The notes under the pieces are model-generated. The model was given only the letters and a program-made list of their open reading frames with translations. It had not been told where the DNA came from and searched no databases. Of a DNA stretch of 64,000 nt, positions 16,638 to 25,403 are shown one piece after another. Location: assembly GCF_031882575.1 (NCBI RefSeq), contig NZ_CP134772.1, positions 6,235,001-6,299,000 of the forward strand. The letters run 5' to 3'. How positions within the stretch are numbered: the stretch's first letter is position 1; every line of letters begins with the position of its first letter. The stretch is from Pseudomonas sp. VD-NE ins. GTDB lineage: Bacteria; Pseudomonadota; Gammaproteobacteria; Pseudomonadales; Pseudomonadaceae. The position numbers were made by a program, and so were the translations under genes.

Positions 16638-18017
16638 GTGACTGAACTGACTCCACTGCAAAACCTCTGGCTCACCGAAACCGTGCGCCTGCGCGAAGAA
16701 CACGCAGGCCCATTGGATGATCTGGAAGCCAACCGACTGGCGCGAACGGCCGGCGGCGATCTGCCGAGCCGCATTCAACGCCGGGCGTTATGGCTGGCCG
16801 AACGTGACGGACTGACGGCTGCCCTCAAACACTGGCTGCAAGGCGCGCGCCTGGCACTGCTATTGATGGTGGTGCTGGCCTGCGTCACTGGCGCCGGCAT
16901 GGCATTTTCTGCGCTCGGCGACGGCACGCGAGCAGTGAACATTTTCTGGGCGCTGGGCACGTTGCTCGGGGTCAATCTGATCCTGCTGCTGAGCTGGGCA
17001 TTCGGCCTACTGTTCGCCGGCGAACACGCTGCTGCGCTTGGCCGCCTGTGGCTGTGGCTCAGCGAAAAATTTGCCCGGGACGCCAAAGCCGCGCAATTAC
17101 CCCCCGCATTACTGGTCTTGCTGCAACGCCACAAACTCAATCGCTGGGCGATTGGCTCGCTGGTCAACGGCCTGTGGCTACTGATCATGCTCAGCGCGTT
17201 GAGCATGCTGATATTGATGATGGCCACTCGGCAATATGACTTCATTTGGGAAAGCACGCTGTTGGGCGCAGACTTTTTCGCGGCACTGACTGATGCGTTG
17301 ACGGTCATTCCCCATGCGCTGGGCTGGAGTGCGCCGAGCGTGGACATGATTCGCGTGACGCTGGACACCGATTACAACCGCGTCCTGGTTCGCCAGATGT
17401 GGGCGATATGGCTGGTCGGCGCGGTGCTGATCTATGGCGTGCTACCCCGTCTGCTGCTGATGCTGTTCTGCCGTTGGCGCTGGAAACGTGGGCGTGATCG
17501 CTTGCGTCTGGAGCTGAACCTGCCCGGCTACGCGCAATTGCGTGAGCGCCTGATGCCGACCAGCGAACGCCTCGGCGTCAACGATCCGGAGCCGGCGCAA
17601 CTGCACCGGGTCGAAAGCAGCGTCGGCGAACTCGCCAGTGAAGGCGCATTGCTGGTGGCCATCGAACTCGACGAACAACGCCCATGGCCGCCCGCGCTGC
17701 CGAAAAACGTCAGCAACGCCGGCATCCTCGACAGCCGAGAATCGCGGCACAAACTGCTCGAACAACTGAGCCGCTTTCCGCCGGCACGCTTGGCGATTGC
17801 CTGCGATCCTCGGCGCTCACCGGATCGCGGCAGCCTCGCCTTGATCGCCGAACTGGCGCGCAACGCCGGAGAAACCCGCGTCTGGCTGCTGCAAGCGCCG
17901 CCCGGTGAAGCACTGGATGCCGAACGCCTAGGCGACTGGCACATCGCGCTGCAACAGCTGGAGTTGTCCTTCGCCGATTGCGCGCCGTTGAACTGGCTGG
18001 AGAGCGGTCATGACTGA
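16638..18017 (+). CDS. DUF2868 membrane protein
   Basis: A 459-residue protein of the DUF2868 family, with a GTG start at 16638. It has paired membrane helices near residues 70-130 (LALLLMVVLACVTGAGMAFSAL; LGTLLGVNLILLLSWAFGLLF), more near 180-210 and 265-290, and a soluble C-terminal half. It overlaps the following GTPase gene by 8 bp. The two are found together in many proteobacteria, which suggests one membrane-linked complex. The function is not established. The soluble part (ALLVAIELDEQRPWPPALPK...) has no recognised catalytic motif. Confidence 0.82.
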   Translation: MTELTPLQNLWLTETVRLREEHAGPLDDLEANRLARTAGGDLPSRIQRRALWLAERDGLTAALKHWLQGARLALLLMVVLACVTGAGMAFSALGDGTRAVNIFWALGTLLGVNLILLLSWAFGLLFAGEHAAALGRLWLWLSEKFARDAKAAQLPPALLVLLQRHKLNRWAIGSLVNGLWLLIMLSALSMLILMMATRQYDFIWESTLLGADFFAALTDALTVIPHALGWSAPSVDMIRVTLDTDYNRVLVRQMWAIWLVGAVLIYGVLPRLLLMLFCRWRWKRGRDRLRLELNLPGYAQLRERLMPTSERLGVNDPEPAQLHRVESSVGELASEGALLVAIELDEQRPWPPALPKNVSNAGILDSRESRHKLLEQLSRFPPARLAIACDPRRSPDRGSLALIAELARNAGETRVWLLQAPPGEALDAERLGDWHIALQQLELSFADCAPLNWLESGHD

Positions 18018-19386
18018 TGCCTGGAAAGCGCCGCTGAAACTCGCGGTGGTCGGCCACACCAACGTCGGCAAGACTTCGCTGTTGCGCACGCTGACCCGCG
18101 ACGTGGGCTTTGGCGAGGTGTCCCATCGCCCGAGCACCACGCGGCATGTCGAAGGCGCGCGGTTGTCAGTGGATGGCGAGCCATTGCTCGACCTCTACGA
18201 CACGCCAGGACTGGAAGATGCCATCGCGCTGCTCGACTTTCTCGAACGTCTGGAGCGCCCCGGCGAACGTCTCGATGGCCCGGCACGGCTGGCGCGTTTT
18301 CTCGACGGCAGCGAGGCGCGCCAGCGTTTCGAGCAGGAAGCCAAAGTGCTGCGGCAATTGCTCGCCTCCGACGCCGGTTTGTATGTGATCGATGCGCGCG
18401 AACCGGTGTTGGCCAAGTACCGCGACGAACTGGAAGTGCTCGCCAGTTGTGGCAAACCGCTGCTGCCGGTGCTGAATTTTGTCAGCAGTGCCAACCATCG
18501 CGAGCCGGATTGGCGCGAGGCGCTAGCGCGGCTTGGGCTGCATGCATTGGTGCGTTTCGACAGCGTAGCGCCGCCGGAAGATGGCGAGCGGCGGCTGTAT
18601 GAAAGTCTGGCGCTGCTGCTGGAAAATGCTCGTCCGCAATTGGAGCGATTGATTGCCGATCAACAGGCCCAGCGCCTCGCCCGTCAGCAAAGTGCGGCGC
18701 GTTTGATTGCTGAATTATTGATCGATTGCGCCGCGTGCCGACGCAGTGTGGTCAGCGAAGCTGCGCAGGAACAGCAAGCCATCAGCGAACTGCGCAAGGC
18801 TGTGCGTCAGCGCGAGCAGAAGTGTGTTGAGGCGCTGCTCAAGCTCTACGCGTTCCGGCCACAGGATGCGGCGGCGAGTGATTTGCCGTTGCTGGATGGG
18901 CGTTGGGGCGATGACCTGTTCAACCCGGAAACCTTGAAGCAACTCGGTGTGCGCGTGGGCGGTGGCATTGCTGCCGGTGCGGCGGCGGGGGCTGGGGTGG
19001 ATTTGCTGGTTGGCGGGATTACCCTCGGCGCGGCGGCGCTGGCAGGTGCGATTGCCGGTGGTGCGCTGCAAACGGCGCGCAGTTATGGCAGCCGTCTGCT
19101 CGGCAAGATCAAAGGCCAGCGTGAACTGACGGTGAATGACAGTGTGTTGCGACTGTTGGCATTACGCCAGCGGCAGCTGGTGTTGGCGCTGGATCAGCGC
19201 GGGCATGCGGCGATGGACGCGGTTCAGGTGGCGACCCCGCAGGATAAAACCTGGCGTGAGGGCAAGTTGCCGGAGGCGCTGGGCAAGGCACGGGCGCATC
19301 CACAGTGGTCGTCGCTCAACCCGCATCCAAAGCTGAATCAGGCTGAGCGGCAGGAGCAGATCGAAAGGCTGTCGCTGCAGCTCTGA
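18010..19386 (+). CDS. DUF3482 GTPase
   Basis: A 458-residue protein with an N-terminal small GTPase domain. G1 is GHTNVGKTSLL (about residues 15-25), G2 lies around RPSTTRHVEG, and G3 is DTPGLED. The usual NKxD of G4 is not obvious; PVLNFVSS is in its place. A long helical region follows (residues 210-290), then a Gly/Ala-rich amphipathic stretch (GGGIAAGAAAGAGVDLLVGGITLGAAALAGAIAGG, about 317-352) that resembles a membrane-inserting hairpin. Coupling with DUF2868 suggests that a GTP switch controls a membrane partner. The role is unknown. Confidence 0.82.
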   Translation: MTDAWKAPLKLAVVGHTNVGKTSLLRTLTRDVGFGEVSHRPSTTRHVEGARLSVDGEPLLDLYDTPGLEDAIALLDFLERLERPGERLDGPARLARFLDGSEARQRFEQEAKVLRQLLASDAGLYVIDAREPVLAKYRDELEVLASCGKPLLPVLNFVSSANHREPDWREALARLGLHALVRFDSVAPPEDGERRLYESLALLLENARPQLERLIADQQAQRLARQQSAARLIAELLIDCAACRRSVVSEAAQEQQAISELRKAVRQREQKCVEALLKLYAFRPQDAAASDLPLLDGRWGDDLFNPETLKQLGVRVGGGIAAGAAAGAGVDLLVGGITLGAAALAGAIAGGALQTARSYGSRLLGKIKGQRELTVNDSVLRLLALRQRQLVLALDQRGHAAMDAVQVATPQDKTWREGKLPEALGKARAHPQWSSLNPHPKLNQAERQEQIERLSLQL

Positions 19387-19398
19387 TTCGATCGATCA

Positions 19399-19929
19399 TC
19401 AGCGCCAGTTGAATTTCACGTAAGCGGTGCTCATCTGCGAGACAAGTTTCTGGTCCACCGCATCCTGATCGCCGTCGTTATCCACATCGAAGTTGATAAC
19501 CCAATCCAGCTTGCCGTCGTTGTCGGTGTCGTAGTTGGAAGCGGTGTAGACGATGCTTTGATCATTCGGTTTACCGGTGCCCTCATGAAAATGCAGGCGG
19601 ACCGTGTCCGGTGAGCCGTCCTTGAAAGAATCCTCGGCAAATATCTTCAGGTAGCGCGTCCAGGTGTTACCGCTATTGAACCAGTTGAGTTTCAAATAGA
19701 CGTCTGCAAAAGACTTCAGCAGACGCTCGTCCTTGAGGTCTTGCTTGCCATCATTGTTGGCATCACCCGCTTGGAAATCGATTTTGCCATCGGCGGTGAT
19801 ATCCAGCGCATAAGCCCGATGAATGAGGGTGTCCTCGGCTTCGTTGCTTTCCTCGAAAAAATGCAGCAGCACGGTGTCGGGTCTGTTGTTCAAACTTCTG
19901 TCTTGAGCGGTGACTTTCAAATAGCGCAT
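19399..19929 (-). CDS. calcium-loop repeat protein, copy 1
   Basis: A 176-residue acidic protein without a signal peptide, made of two similar halves. Each half begins RYLKx-x-AxD, continues DTVxLHF-x-E, and ends with KxNW. Calcium-loop-like motifs occur in each half: DITADGKIDF and DANNDGKQDLKDE in the first, DTDNDGKLDW and DVDNDGDQDAVDQ in the second. They resemble EF-hand or dockerin loops (D-x-D/N-x-D-G). The ATG at 19929 is chosen because the homologous gene at 20654 starts at the same MRYLKV. Function unknown; calcium binding is an inference. It is convergent with the DUF3482 gene. The 197-bp gap to copy 2 has no gene. Confidence 0.75.
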   Translation of the reverse strand: MRYLKVTAQDRSLNNRPDTVLLHFFEESNEAEDTLIHRAYALDITADGKIDFQAGDANNDGKQDLKDERLLKSFADVYLKLNWFNSGNTWTRYLKIFAEDSFKDGSPDTVRLHFHEGTGKPNDQSIVYTASNYDTDNDGKLDWVINFDVDNDGDQDAVDQKLVSQMSTAYVKFNWR

Positions 19930-20126
19930 GCGGATCGATCTCGTGGATAGAAGGAGCAACCAAACTAGCCCAGACCTCCCGCCTTCTCTGTAAGACTGGT
20001 CCTTTTGTCTTGTATGACCGTTCCGGAAAGCCATACCCGAAGTCGTCAAGACCTTAAGTCCATCACCACCACCGCCCTCCTCTCCGCATGCGTAACCTGA
20101 CAGCTCACATCACAAGCCGTGGCTGA

Positions 20127-20654
20127 TCACTTCCATTTAAACTTGAGGAAAATTTCAGCAAGAGCCGCTACCAATCGATCATCCACCGCATCGATGACAC
20201 CATCCTGGTTGATATCGTGGTGAATGTTCCATTCGAGCTTGCTGTCATTGTCGAAGTCATACGCGGCGTGCCATGAAGCCAGCGTACGCTGCGCCATCGG
20301 CGTGCCTTCGTAGAGGTGCAGCCGAACGGTGTCCGGCGTACCGTCAGCGTAAAAGTCTTCGGCGTAAATCTTCATGTAACGCTTGCCTGTCGCGCCACAA
20401 TTGAACCAGTTGAGCTTGATAAAGGTGTTGGCAAACGCTTGCAGCAGGCGTTGATCTACCGCGTTTTCCTTACCGTCGCCGGTCACATCGCCAAATTTGA
20501 AGTCGACCTTGCCGTCAGCATTGATGTCCAGGGCAAGCGCGCTGTTGATCAATGTATCCTCGCAGGCATCGACCTTATCGCGAAATTCGAGCAGCACAGA
20601 ATCGGCTTTACCGTTGCCGCAGCGATCCTGGGCGATGACTTTCAAATAGCGCAT
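20127..20654 (-). CDS. calcium-loop repeat protein, copy 2
   Basis: A 175-residue paralogue of the gene at 19399, with the same two-half structure. Loops are DINADGKVDF and DVTGDGKENAVDQ in the first half, and DFDNDSKLEW and DINQDGVIDAVDD in the second. The chain begins MRYLKVIAQD and ends FLKFKWK. The start at 20654 is set by AAGGA six bases upstream; two in-frame ATGs just before it lack spacing. The tandem pair probably arose by gene duplication after an internal duplication. No export signal is seen, so secretion would need another route. Function unknown. Confidence 0.75.
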   Translation of the reverse strand: MRYLKVIAQDRCGNGKADSVLLEFRDKVDACEDTLINSALALDINADGKVDFKFGDVTGDGKENAVDQRLLQAFANTFIKLNWFNCGATGKRYMKIYAEDFYADGTPDTVRLHLYEGTPMAQRTLASWHAAYDFDNDSKLEWNIHHDINQDGVIDAVDDRLVAALAEIFLKFKWK

Positions 20655-20772
20655 GAGCATTCCTTGCATGAATAAGAGGCTCGAACCCTACCCCGCAAAG
20701 TCACCGCCCTCTGTCGCCGTAAACCGCCGCGATGTGTAGGGGGTATCGCTATCGCGTGTGTGTAAACTCCGA

Positions 20773-21349
20773 TTAACGCGAAGGAGTTCCAGTGTCAGCC
20801 AACAGGGCAGCTGCTTTTCTCTTCAATAACCAGAGATCAATCACCGGCACCGCCCTCTCCTTGGCCAGCTCATCCCACTGCCGCATCCGCAGGCTGACGG
20901 CACACAGCGGATCCCGATCAAACACCTGCGCTTCAGCCTCGGTCATCACCCCGCCCTGATACTCCAGCGTCCGCCGACTCGCCTCACTCAGCCGATCAAA
21001 ATACCCCGGCTCACGCAACGTCAGATACCGCTTGGCCTGCACGTGATATTCCACCAACCGCGCCATGCGCTCGCTGAAACCGGCTTCACGCAAATAATCC
21101 GCGCCCAGCCGTTCATGACTGACCACACCATAACCGCCCATATTTTCCGCGCCCTCGGCACACAGATGGCCGATGTCATGAAAGAACGCCGCCAGCACCA
21201 CTTCATCATCGAAGCCCTCGACGATGGCGAGTTCGGCAGCCTGGGACATGTGCTCGATCTGCGAACACCGGTTCGCCGATGTAATCGCTGGTGCCGAAGC
21301 GTTCGTACAGCCCGAATACCCGGGCAATGACTTGCTCGCGACCTGTCAT
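20773..21349 (-). pseudogene. phosphonate HD-domain oxygenase (PhnZ-like), frameshifted
   Basis: The start is fixed by ATGA overlap with the FAD oxidoreductase gene (ATG 21349, GGAGGAGAT upstream). The first 28 codons read MTGREQVIARVFGLYERFG...YIGEPV. The rest of the domain, SQIEHMSQAAELA...FFHDIGH...VSHERLG...VEYHVQAK, is in the next frame. One extra A (T on the coding strand) in the AA at 21264-21265 explains this: GTGTTCGCAG stands where GTGTCGCAG would keep the frame. With it removed the protein is 191 residues, normal for this mixed-valent diiron family. Tyr23 and Glu26 correspond to the PhnZ lid and His33 to its first ligand; the break falls between them. As read, translation stops after about 47 residues. 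It could be a sequencing error, a recent loss, or restart at an internal ATG. Confidence 0.8.
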
Positions 21350-22482
21350 TCAATCTCCTCCAGCAACTGCGCAATGTTGCGTTCGGCCATGGCCGGGCCG
21401 ACGCTCATGCCAACACCGGTGTGCATCAGCGCGACACTCAAGCCCGCTGCCGGGCGCAGAAACGAAAACGGCCCCGGGCCTCGAGAACCATAGACGCCCT
21501 GCCAGCGCTCGACCACTTGCACCTTGCAGCCCAGCGTCTGCTCGGCCAGTTCGAGCATCCAGTTATCCACTTGCTCGGCGTTGAATGGTGAAGGGTCGCT
21601 GCCGTAGTGGTGCGAGTCGCCGATGATCAGTTCGCCGTAGGGCGTCGGGCTGATCAGCAGGTGGATACCGTTGTCGTGCAGGTGCGGTTGTTCGCGCAGG
21701 ATCTGCGCCTGCACCGCCGCCGCTTCCGGCAGATCGGAGAAGGCGCCGTAGTGCACGCAGCTCAGGCCGGTGAGCAAGGCGTGTTGCAGATTCAGATCAA
21801 TCTGCGGCTTGGCACGGAGCATTTGCAGGCGGCAGATTTGCGGGTCGAGCGAGGCGATCGGTTCGGCCAGCAAGGTCTGATAATCGTGGCCGGAGCAGAC
21901 AATGATCTGCTTGGCGGTAAAACTGCCGGCGGTGCTGTGCAGACGCCCCGGTTCGACGTCGCGCACCAGCGTCGAAAAATGAAATTCGACGCCGAGGTCG
22001 CGGCGCAAGTAATCGATCAGCATCGGGATCGCTTCGCGCGAGTACAACTGTTGATCGTCGATGCCATGGAGGGCGGCGCGGTGGTGGCTGAACTGGCCGT
22101 TGTACAAGTCACGCAGTGCGGCGCCACGCAGCAAGTCGACGTGGTAACCGTGCTCCACCGCGCGGCCGGCGCAGAAGGTTTCGAGCAGGTGTTCTTCGGC
22201 TTCGGTTCTGGCGAAGAGGTAAGAACCGTTGCGCCTGATTTGCAGCCCGGCGAGTTGCGCCCAGTCGCCCCATATCTCGCGGCTGGCCTTGGCCAGTTCA
22301 AGCATCGGGCCGGGTGGCTGGCCGGTGACCAAGGCCTGGCCGAAGTTGCGCACCGAGGCGCCGAGAGGGGTGGCGGTGCGTTCGAAAACAGAGACTTTGA
22401 GACCGCGTTTGGCGGCGGCGTAGGCGTGTGACAGGCCGAGAATACCGGCGCCTACGATGAGCAGGTCTTTGGGTTGCGTCAT
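21346..22482 (-). CDS. phosphonate-associated FAD-dependent oxidoreductase (TIGR03364 type)
   Basis: A 378-residue DadA-like flavoprotein. The FAD motif GAGILGLSHAYAAAKRG is at about residues 11-27, with VSVFER at the end of beta-2. The C-terminus GVGMSVGPAMAERNIAQLL is the second FAD contact. It belongs to the branch found beside 2-aminoethylphosphonate transporters and PhnZ-like genes. Relatives oxidise aminoalkylphosphonates or their N-methyl forms to phosphonoacetaldehyde; this assignment is by context. ATG 22482 has AGGA upstream. The end overlaps the HD oxygenase start (ATGA). A REP pair separates it from the transporter genes. Confidence 0.82.
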   Translation of the reverse strand: MTQPKDLLIVGAGILGLSHAYAAAKRGLKVSVFERTATPLGASVRNFGQALVTGQPPGPMLELAKASREIWGDWAQLAGLQIRRNGSYLFARTEAEEHLLETFCAGRAVEHGYHVDLLRGAALRDLYNGQFSHHRAALHGIDDQQLYSREAIPMLIDYLRRDLGVEFHFSTLVRDVEPGRLHSTAGSFTAKQIIVCSGHDYQTLLAEPIASLDPQICRLQMLRAKPQIDLNLQHALLTGLSCVHYGAFSDLPEAAAVQAQILREQPHLHDNGIHLLISPTPYGELIIGDSHHYGSDPSPFNAEQVDNWMLELAEQTLGCKVQVVERWQGVYGSRGPGPFSFLRPAAGLSVALMHTGVGMSVGPAMAERNIAQLLEEIE

Positions 22483-22510
22483 TGAGAAGTGTCCTGCATG
22501 AGAGACCGTC

Positions 22511-22602
22511 ATCGCTGGCAAGCCAGCTCCCACAGGGTTTAGAGGTGTTCACAAAATCTGCGTCCACCACGAATCACTGTGGGAGCTGGCTTGCCAGCGA
22601 TG
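22511..22602. repeat. paired REP element (ATCGCTGGCAAGCCAGC type)
   Basis: ATCGCTGGCAAGCCAGCTCC-CACA and its inverse flank a centre of about 40 bases. It lies inside the phosphonate gene series, between the binding-protein gene and the oxidoreductase gene, and could adjust relative expression or mRNA stability. Confidence 0.9.
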
Positions 22603-22626
22603 AGGCCCTGTCAGTCGATAAAAATC

Positions 22627-23652
22627 TTACTTGGCAGCGACTTTCTCGGACTTGCCGTCATAACGCTTGCGCCACTCGGTGAGGATCTCGTCGCGATTCT
22701 TCGAGGCCCAGGCAAAGTCGTTCTTGATCAGACGCTGCTCATAATCCGCCGGCAGTTCGGTCTGCGGCTTGGCAATCCCCGGCTGTGCAAGAACAGCGAA
22801 GTTCTCCTTGTACAGATCCATCGCCTCGGCACTCGCCGAGAAGTCAGCCAGTTTCTTCGCCGCCTCTTCATGCGGCGTGCCTTTGATCACGGCAGTCGCT
22901 TCGATCTCCCAGCCCAGGCCTTCCTTCGGCAGAATGATGTCCAACGGCGCGCCCTGACGCTTCAGCTGTACGGCCGGGTATTCAAAGGAAATCCCGATCG
23001 GGAACTCGCCCGCCGCCGCTAACTTGCACGGTTTTGAACCGGAGTGAACGTACTGGCCGATGTTCTGGTGCAGACCGTCCATGTACGCCCAGCCCTGCTT
23101 CTCGCCGAAGGTTTGCAGCCAAGCGCTGACGTCAAGGAAACCGGTGCCGGACGAGGCCGGGTTGGGCATGACGATCTTGCCTTTGTACTCAGGCTTGGTC
23201 AGATCCTGCCAGCTCACCGGTTTGCTCAAACCCTGCTTCTCGGCCTCGACAGTATTGAAGCAAATGGTCGCGGCCCACACATCCATGCCGACCCACGCTG
23301 GCGGGTTGGCAGCGTCGCGGTAGTTCGCGCCGATCTTGCCGAGGTCCTTCGGCGCGTAGCTTTGCAGCATGCCTTGCTGATCGAGGATCGCCAGGCTAGA
23401 AGCCGCCAGGCCCCACACCGCGTCAGCCTGTGGACGGGCCTTTTCGGCGAGCAGTTTGGCAGTGATGATCCCGGTGGAATCGCGCACCCATTTGATCTCG
23501 ACGTCCGGGTTGGCCTTTTCGAAGGCTTCTTTGTAGGACTTCAATTGCTCGGCTTCGAGGGCGGTGTACACCGTCAACTCGGTTTTTGCCGCGAAGGCAT
23601 TCAGGCTGAAAGTAGCGAGCACAGCAGCGGCCAGGGCCATAGGCTTGAACAT
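22627..23652 (-). CDS. 2-aminoethylphosphonate ABC transporter, periplasmic binding protein
   Basis: A 341-residue exported protein of the iron/thiamine/phosphonate binding family. The signal peptide is MFKPMALAAAVLATFSLNAFA, then AKTELTVYTALEAEQLKSYKEAFEK. DSTGIITAKLLAEKARPQADAVWGLAAS and MPNPASSGTGFLDVSAWLQ are the ligand-lobe signatures of the TIGR03261-type proteins. The ATG at 23652 gives the signal peptide; a very long open frame upstream in this phase runs opposite to good coding sequence and is ignored. The permease gene ends 26 bp upstream. The substrate follows from family and neighbours. Confidence 0.88.
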   Translation of the reverse strand: MFKPMALAAAVLATFSLNAFAAKTELTVYTALEAEQLKSYKEAFEKANPDVEIKWVRDSTGIITAKLLAEKARPQADAVWGLAASSLAILDQQGMLQSYAPKDLGKIGANYRDAANPPAWVGMDVWAATICFNTVEAEKQGLSKPVSWQDLTKPEYKGKIVMPNPASSGTGFLDVSAWLQTFGEKQGWAYMDGLHQNIGQYVHSGSKPCKLAAAGEFPIGISFEYPAVQLKRQGAPLDIILPKEGLGWEIEATAVIKGTPHEEAAKKLADFSASAEAMDLYKENFAVLAQPGIAKPQTELPADYEQRLIKNDFAWASKNRDEILTEWRKRYDGKSEKVAAK

Positions 23653-23678
23653 GATCGTTTTCCTGTAAGTGAGTTGAA

Positions 23679-25403
23679 TCAGTGACCGGGCGCGGTTTGC
23701 CGCCAGGCTTGAGAACGGCGCAGCAAGCCGCGCGAAGCCCACGCCAGCAGCAAGGACACGCCCGCCGAAGTGAACAGAATCAGGGTCGACATCGCCGCCG
23801 CGCCGCCGACGTTGCCGGCGTCGTCCATGTTCAGCACGGCGACCGCCGCGAGGATGGTGTCGGGGCTGTAGAGGAAGATCGCCGCCGACACCGTGGTCAT
23901 CGCCGAGACGAACAGGTAGCGCACGATGTCGAGCAGTGCCGGCAGACAGATCGGCACAGTGACGCGCAGGTAGTGCCGATACAGTGGTGCTTTGAGCGAC
24001 AGCGCGGCGGCTTCGAACTCGGCGTCGAGCTGGCGCAGCGCGGTGGTCGCGGTCATTTGCGCGGTGGTCAGGTAGTGCGCAATGGTGCAGACGATCAGCA
24101 GCGTCATCGTCCCGTAGAGCACATGCAGCGGGTTGCCGGTCAAGTTGAAGAAGAAGACGTAACCGAGACCGAGCACCAGCCCCGGCACCGCCATCGGCAC
24201 GAAACTGAGCATGCGCAAGGTCAGATTCAGCCCGGGCTGGCTGCGGGTCTTCTCCATCAGGTAGGCGCCAGTGAAGATCAGCACGCTGCCGATCAGCGCT
24301 GTGCCCAAGGCCATTTTCAAACTGTTGCTGTAGGCCAGCCAGCCACCGCCGGCGGTTTCGTTGAACTGATAGTGATTGAGCGACAGCGACAGGTTGTACG
24401 GCCAGAACTTCACCAGCGACGAAAACACCGCCATGCCGAACACCAGAATCAACGCCGCGCTGATCAACAAGACAATCGCCAGATAGCAGCCGTCGCGCAG
24501 TTTCGACGGTGCCGGTTTGAACACCTGCGCCCGCCCGCTCATGGAGTCGCCGTGACGCCGACGCAACCAGGCATCGACACCGAAGCTGAACAGCGCCGGC
24601 AGCAACAGCACCATGCCGATCAACGCGCCACGACCGAATTGCTGCTGGCCGACCACGGCTTTGTAGGCCTCCAGCGCCAGCACTTGGTAGTCGCCACCGA
24701 CCACCACCGGCACACCGAAATCGGTGATGGTCAGGGTGAACACCAGACAGAACGCGGCGAACACAGCCTGTCGCGTTGCCGGCCAAGTGATGCTGCGAAA
24801 CGCCTTGGCCGGACTGGCGCCCATGCTCGACGCGGCATCGAACAAGCGCGCATCGGCCAGCGACAATGCCGAGAGCAGAATCATCAGCGCATGGGGAAAG
24901 GTGTAAATCGCCTCACCCAGCACAATTCCCCAGAAGCCATAGATGTTGTCCGAGAGCAGCCCGCGCAACATGCCCTGGTTGCCGAACAGATAAACCAGCG
25001 CAATCCCCGGCAGCATCGACGGCGCCATCAGCGGCAGCAGGGAAATTCCGCGCCAGATGCCCTTCGCCGGAATCATTGTGCGTTGCAGCGCGTAGGCAAA
25101 CAGGTAAGCCAGCGGTACGACGATGGCCGCAACGCTGAGGGAAACCTTCAGGCTGTTGCCGAGCAGCCAGTGGAAATTCTCGCTGGTCACCAACTCCTTC
25201 GCCGCGAGCCAGCCACCGCCCTGCCCGGCTTCACTGCTGAAACCGCGCCAGAAGATCGCCAACAACGGCAGCAACACCGCGATACCGAGCAACAGCAGCA
25301 AGAGGATTTTGCCGCCGACGACAAAAATGCGGTCGCCAATCTCGGCTTTCGAAGACTGTCGCACCTGCTTGTGCGGTAGCGGCAGCGCGAGGTTGCTGTT
25401 CAT
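23679..25403 (-). CDS. 2-aminoethylphosphonate ABC transporter, two-domain permease
   Basis: A 574-residue inner-membrane protein with two fused BinPDT-type permease halves, about 12 helices in all. EAA-loop-like segments are seen in each half: DAASSMGASPAKAFRSITWP in the first and AALSLKAPLYRHYLRVTVP in the second. The fused form is typical of the TIGR03262 permease. The start ATG overlaps the stop of the ATPase gene (TGATG), so the two are translationally coupled. With the binding protein it forms a complete importer. Confidence 0.9.
   Translation of the reverse strand: MNSNLALPLPHKQVRQSSKAEIGDRIFVVGGKILLLLLLGIAVLLPLLAIFWRGFSSEAGQGGGWLAAKELVTSENFHWLLGNSLKVSLSVAAIVVPLAYLFAYALQRTMIPAKGIWRGISLLPLMAPSMLPGIALVYLFGNQGMLRGLLSDNIYGFWGIVLGEAIYTFPHALMILLSALSLADARLFDAASSMGASPAKAFRSITWPATRQAVFAAFCLVFTLTITDFGVPVVVGGDYQVLALEAYKAVVGQQQFGRGALIGMVLLLPALFSFGVDAWLRRRHGDSMSGRAQVFKPAPSKLRDGCYLAIVLLISAALILVFGMAVFSSLVKFWPYNLSLSLNHYQFNETAGGGWLAYSNSLKMALGTALIGSVLIFTGAYLMEKTRSQPGLNLTLRMLSFVPMAVPGLVLGLGYVFFFNLTGNPLHVLYGTMTLLIVCTIAHYLTTAQMTATTALRQLDAEFEAAALSLKAPLYRHYLRVTVPICLPALLDIVRYLFVSAMTTVSAAIFLYSPDTILAAVAVLNMDDAGNVGGAAAMSTLILFTSAGVSLLLAWASRGLLRRSQAWRQTAPGH

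Noticed and set aside
23653..24786. A long in-frame extension upstream of the phosphonate binding protein
   Set aside because: It runs through the permease gene in another frame and has no domain; the signal peptide at 23652 marks the true start.
23682..25379. A 565-codon open frame on the plus strand opposite the phosphonate permease gene
   Set aside because: It is antisense to a clear permease, low in hydrophobic residues and rich in Arg, Gln and His, as expected for GC-biased shadows.
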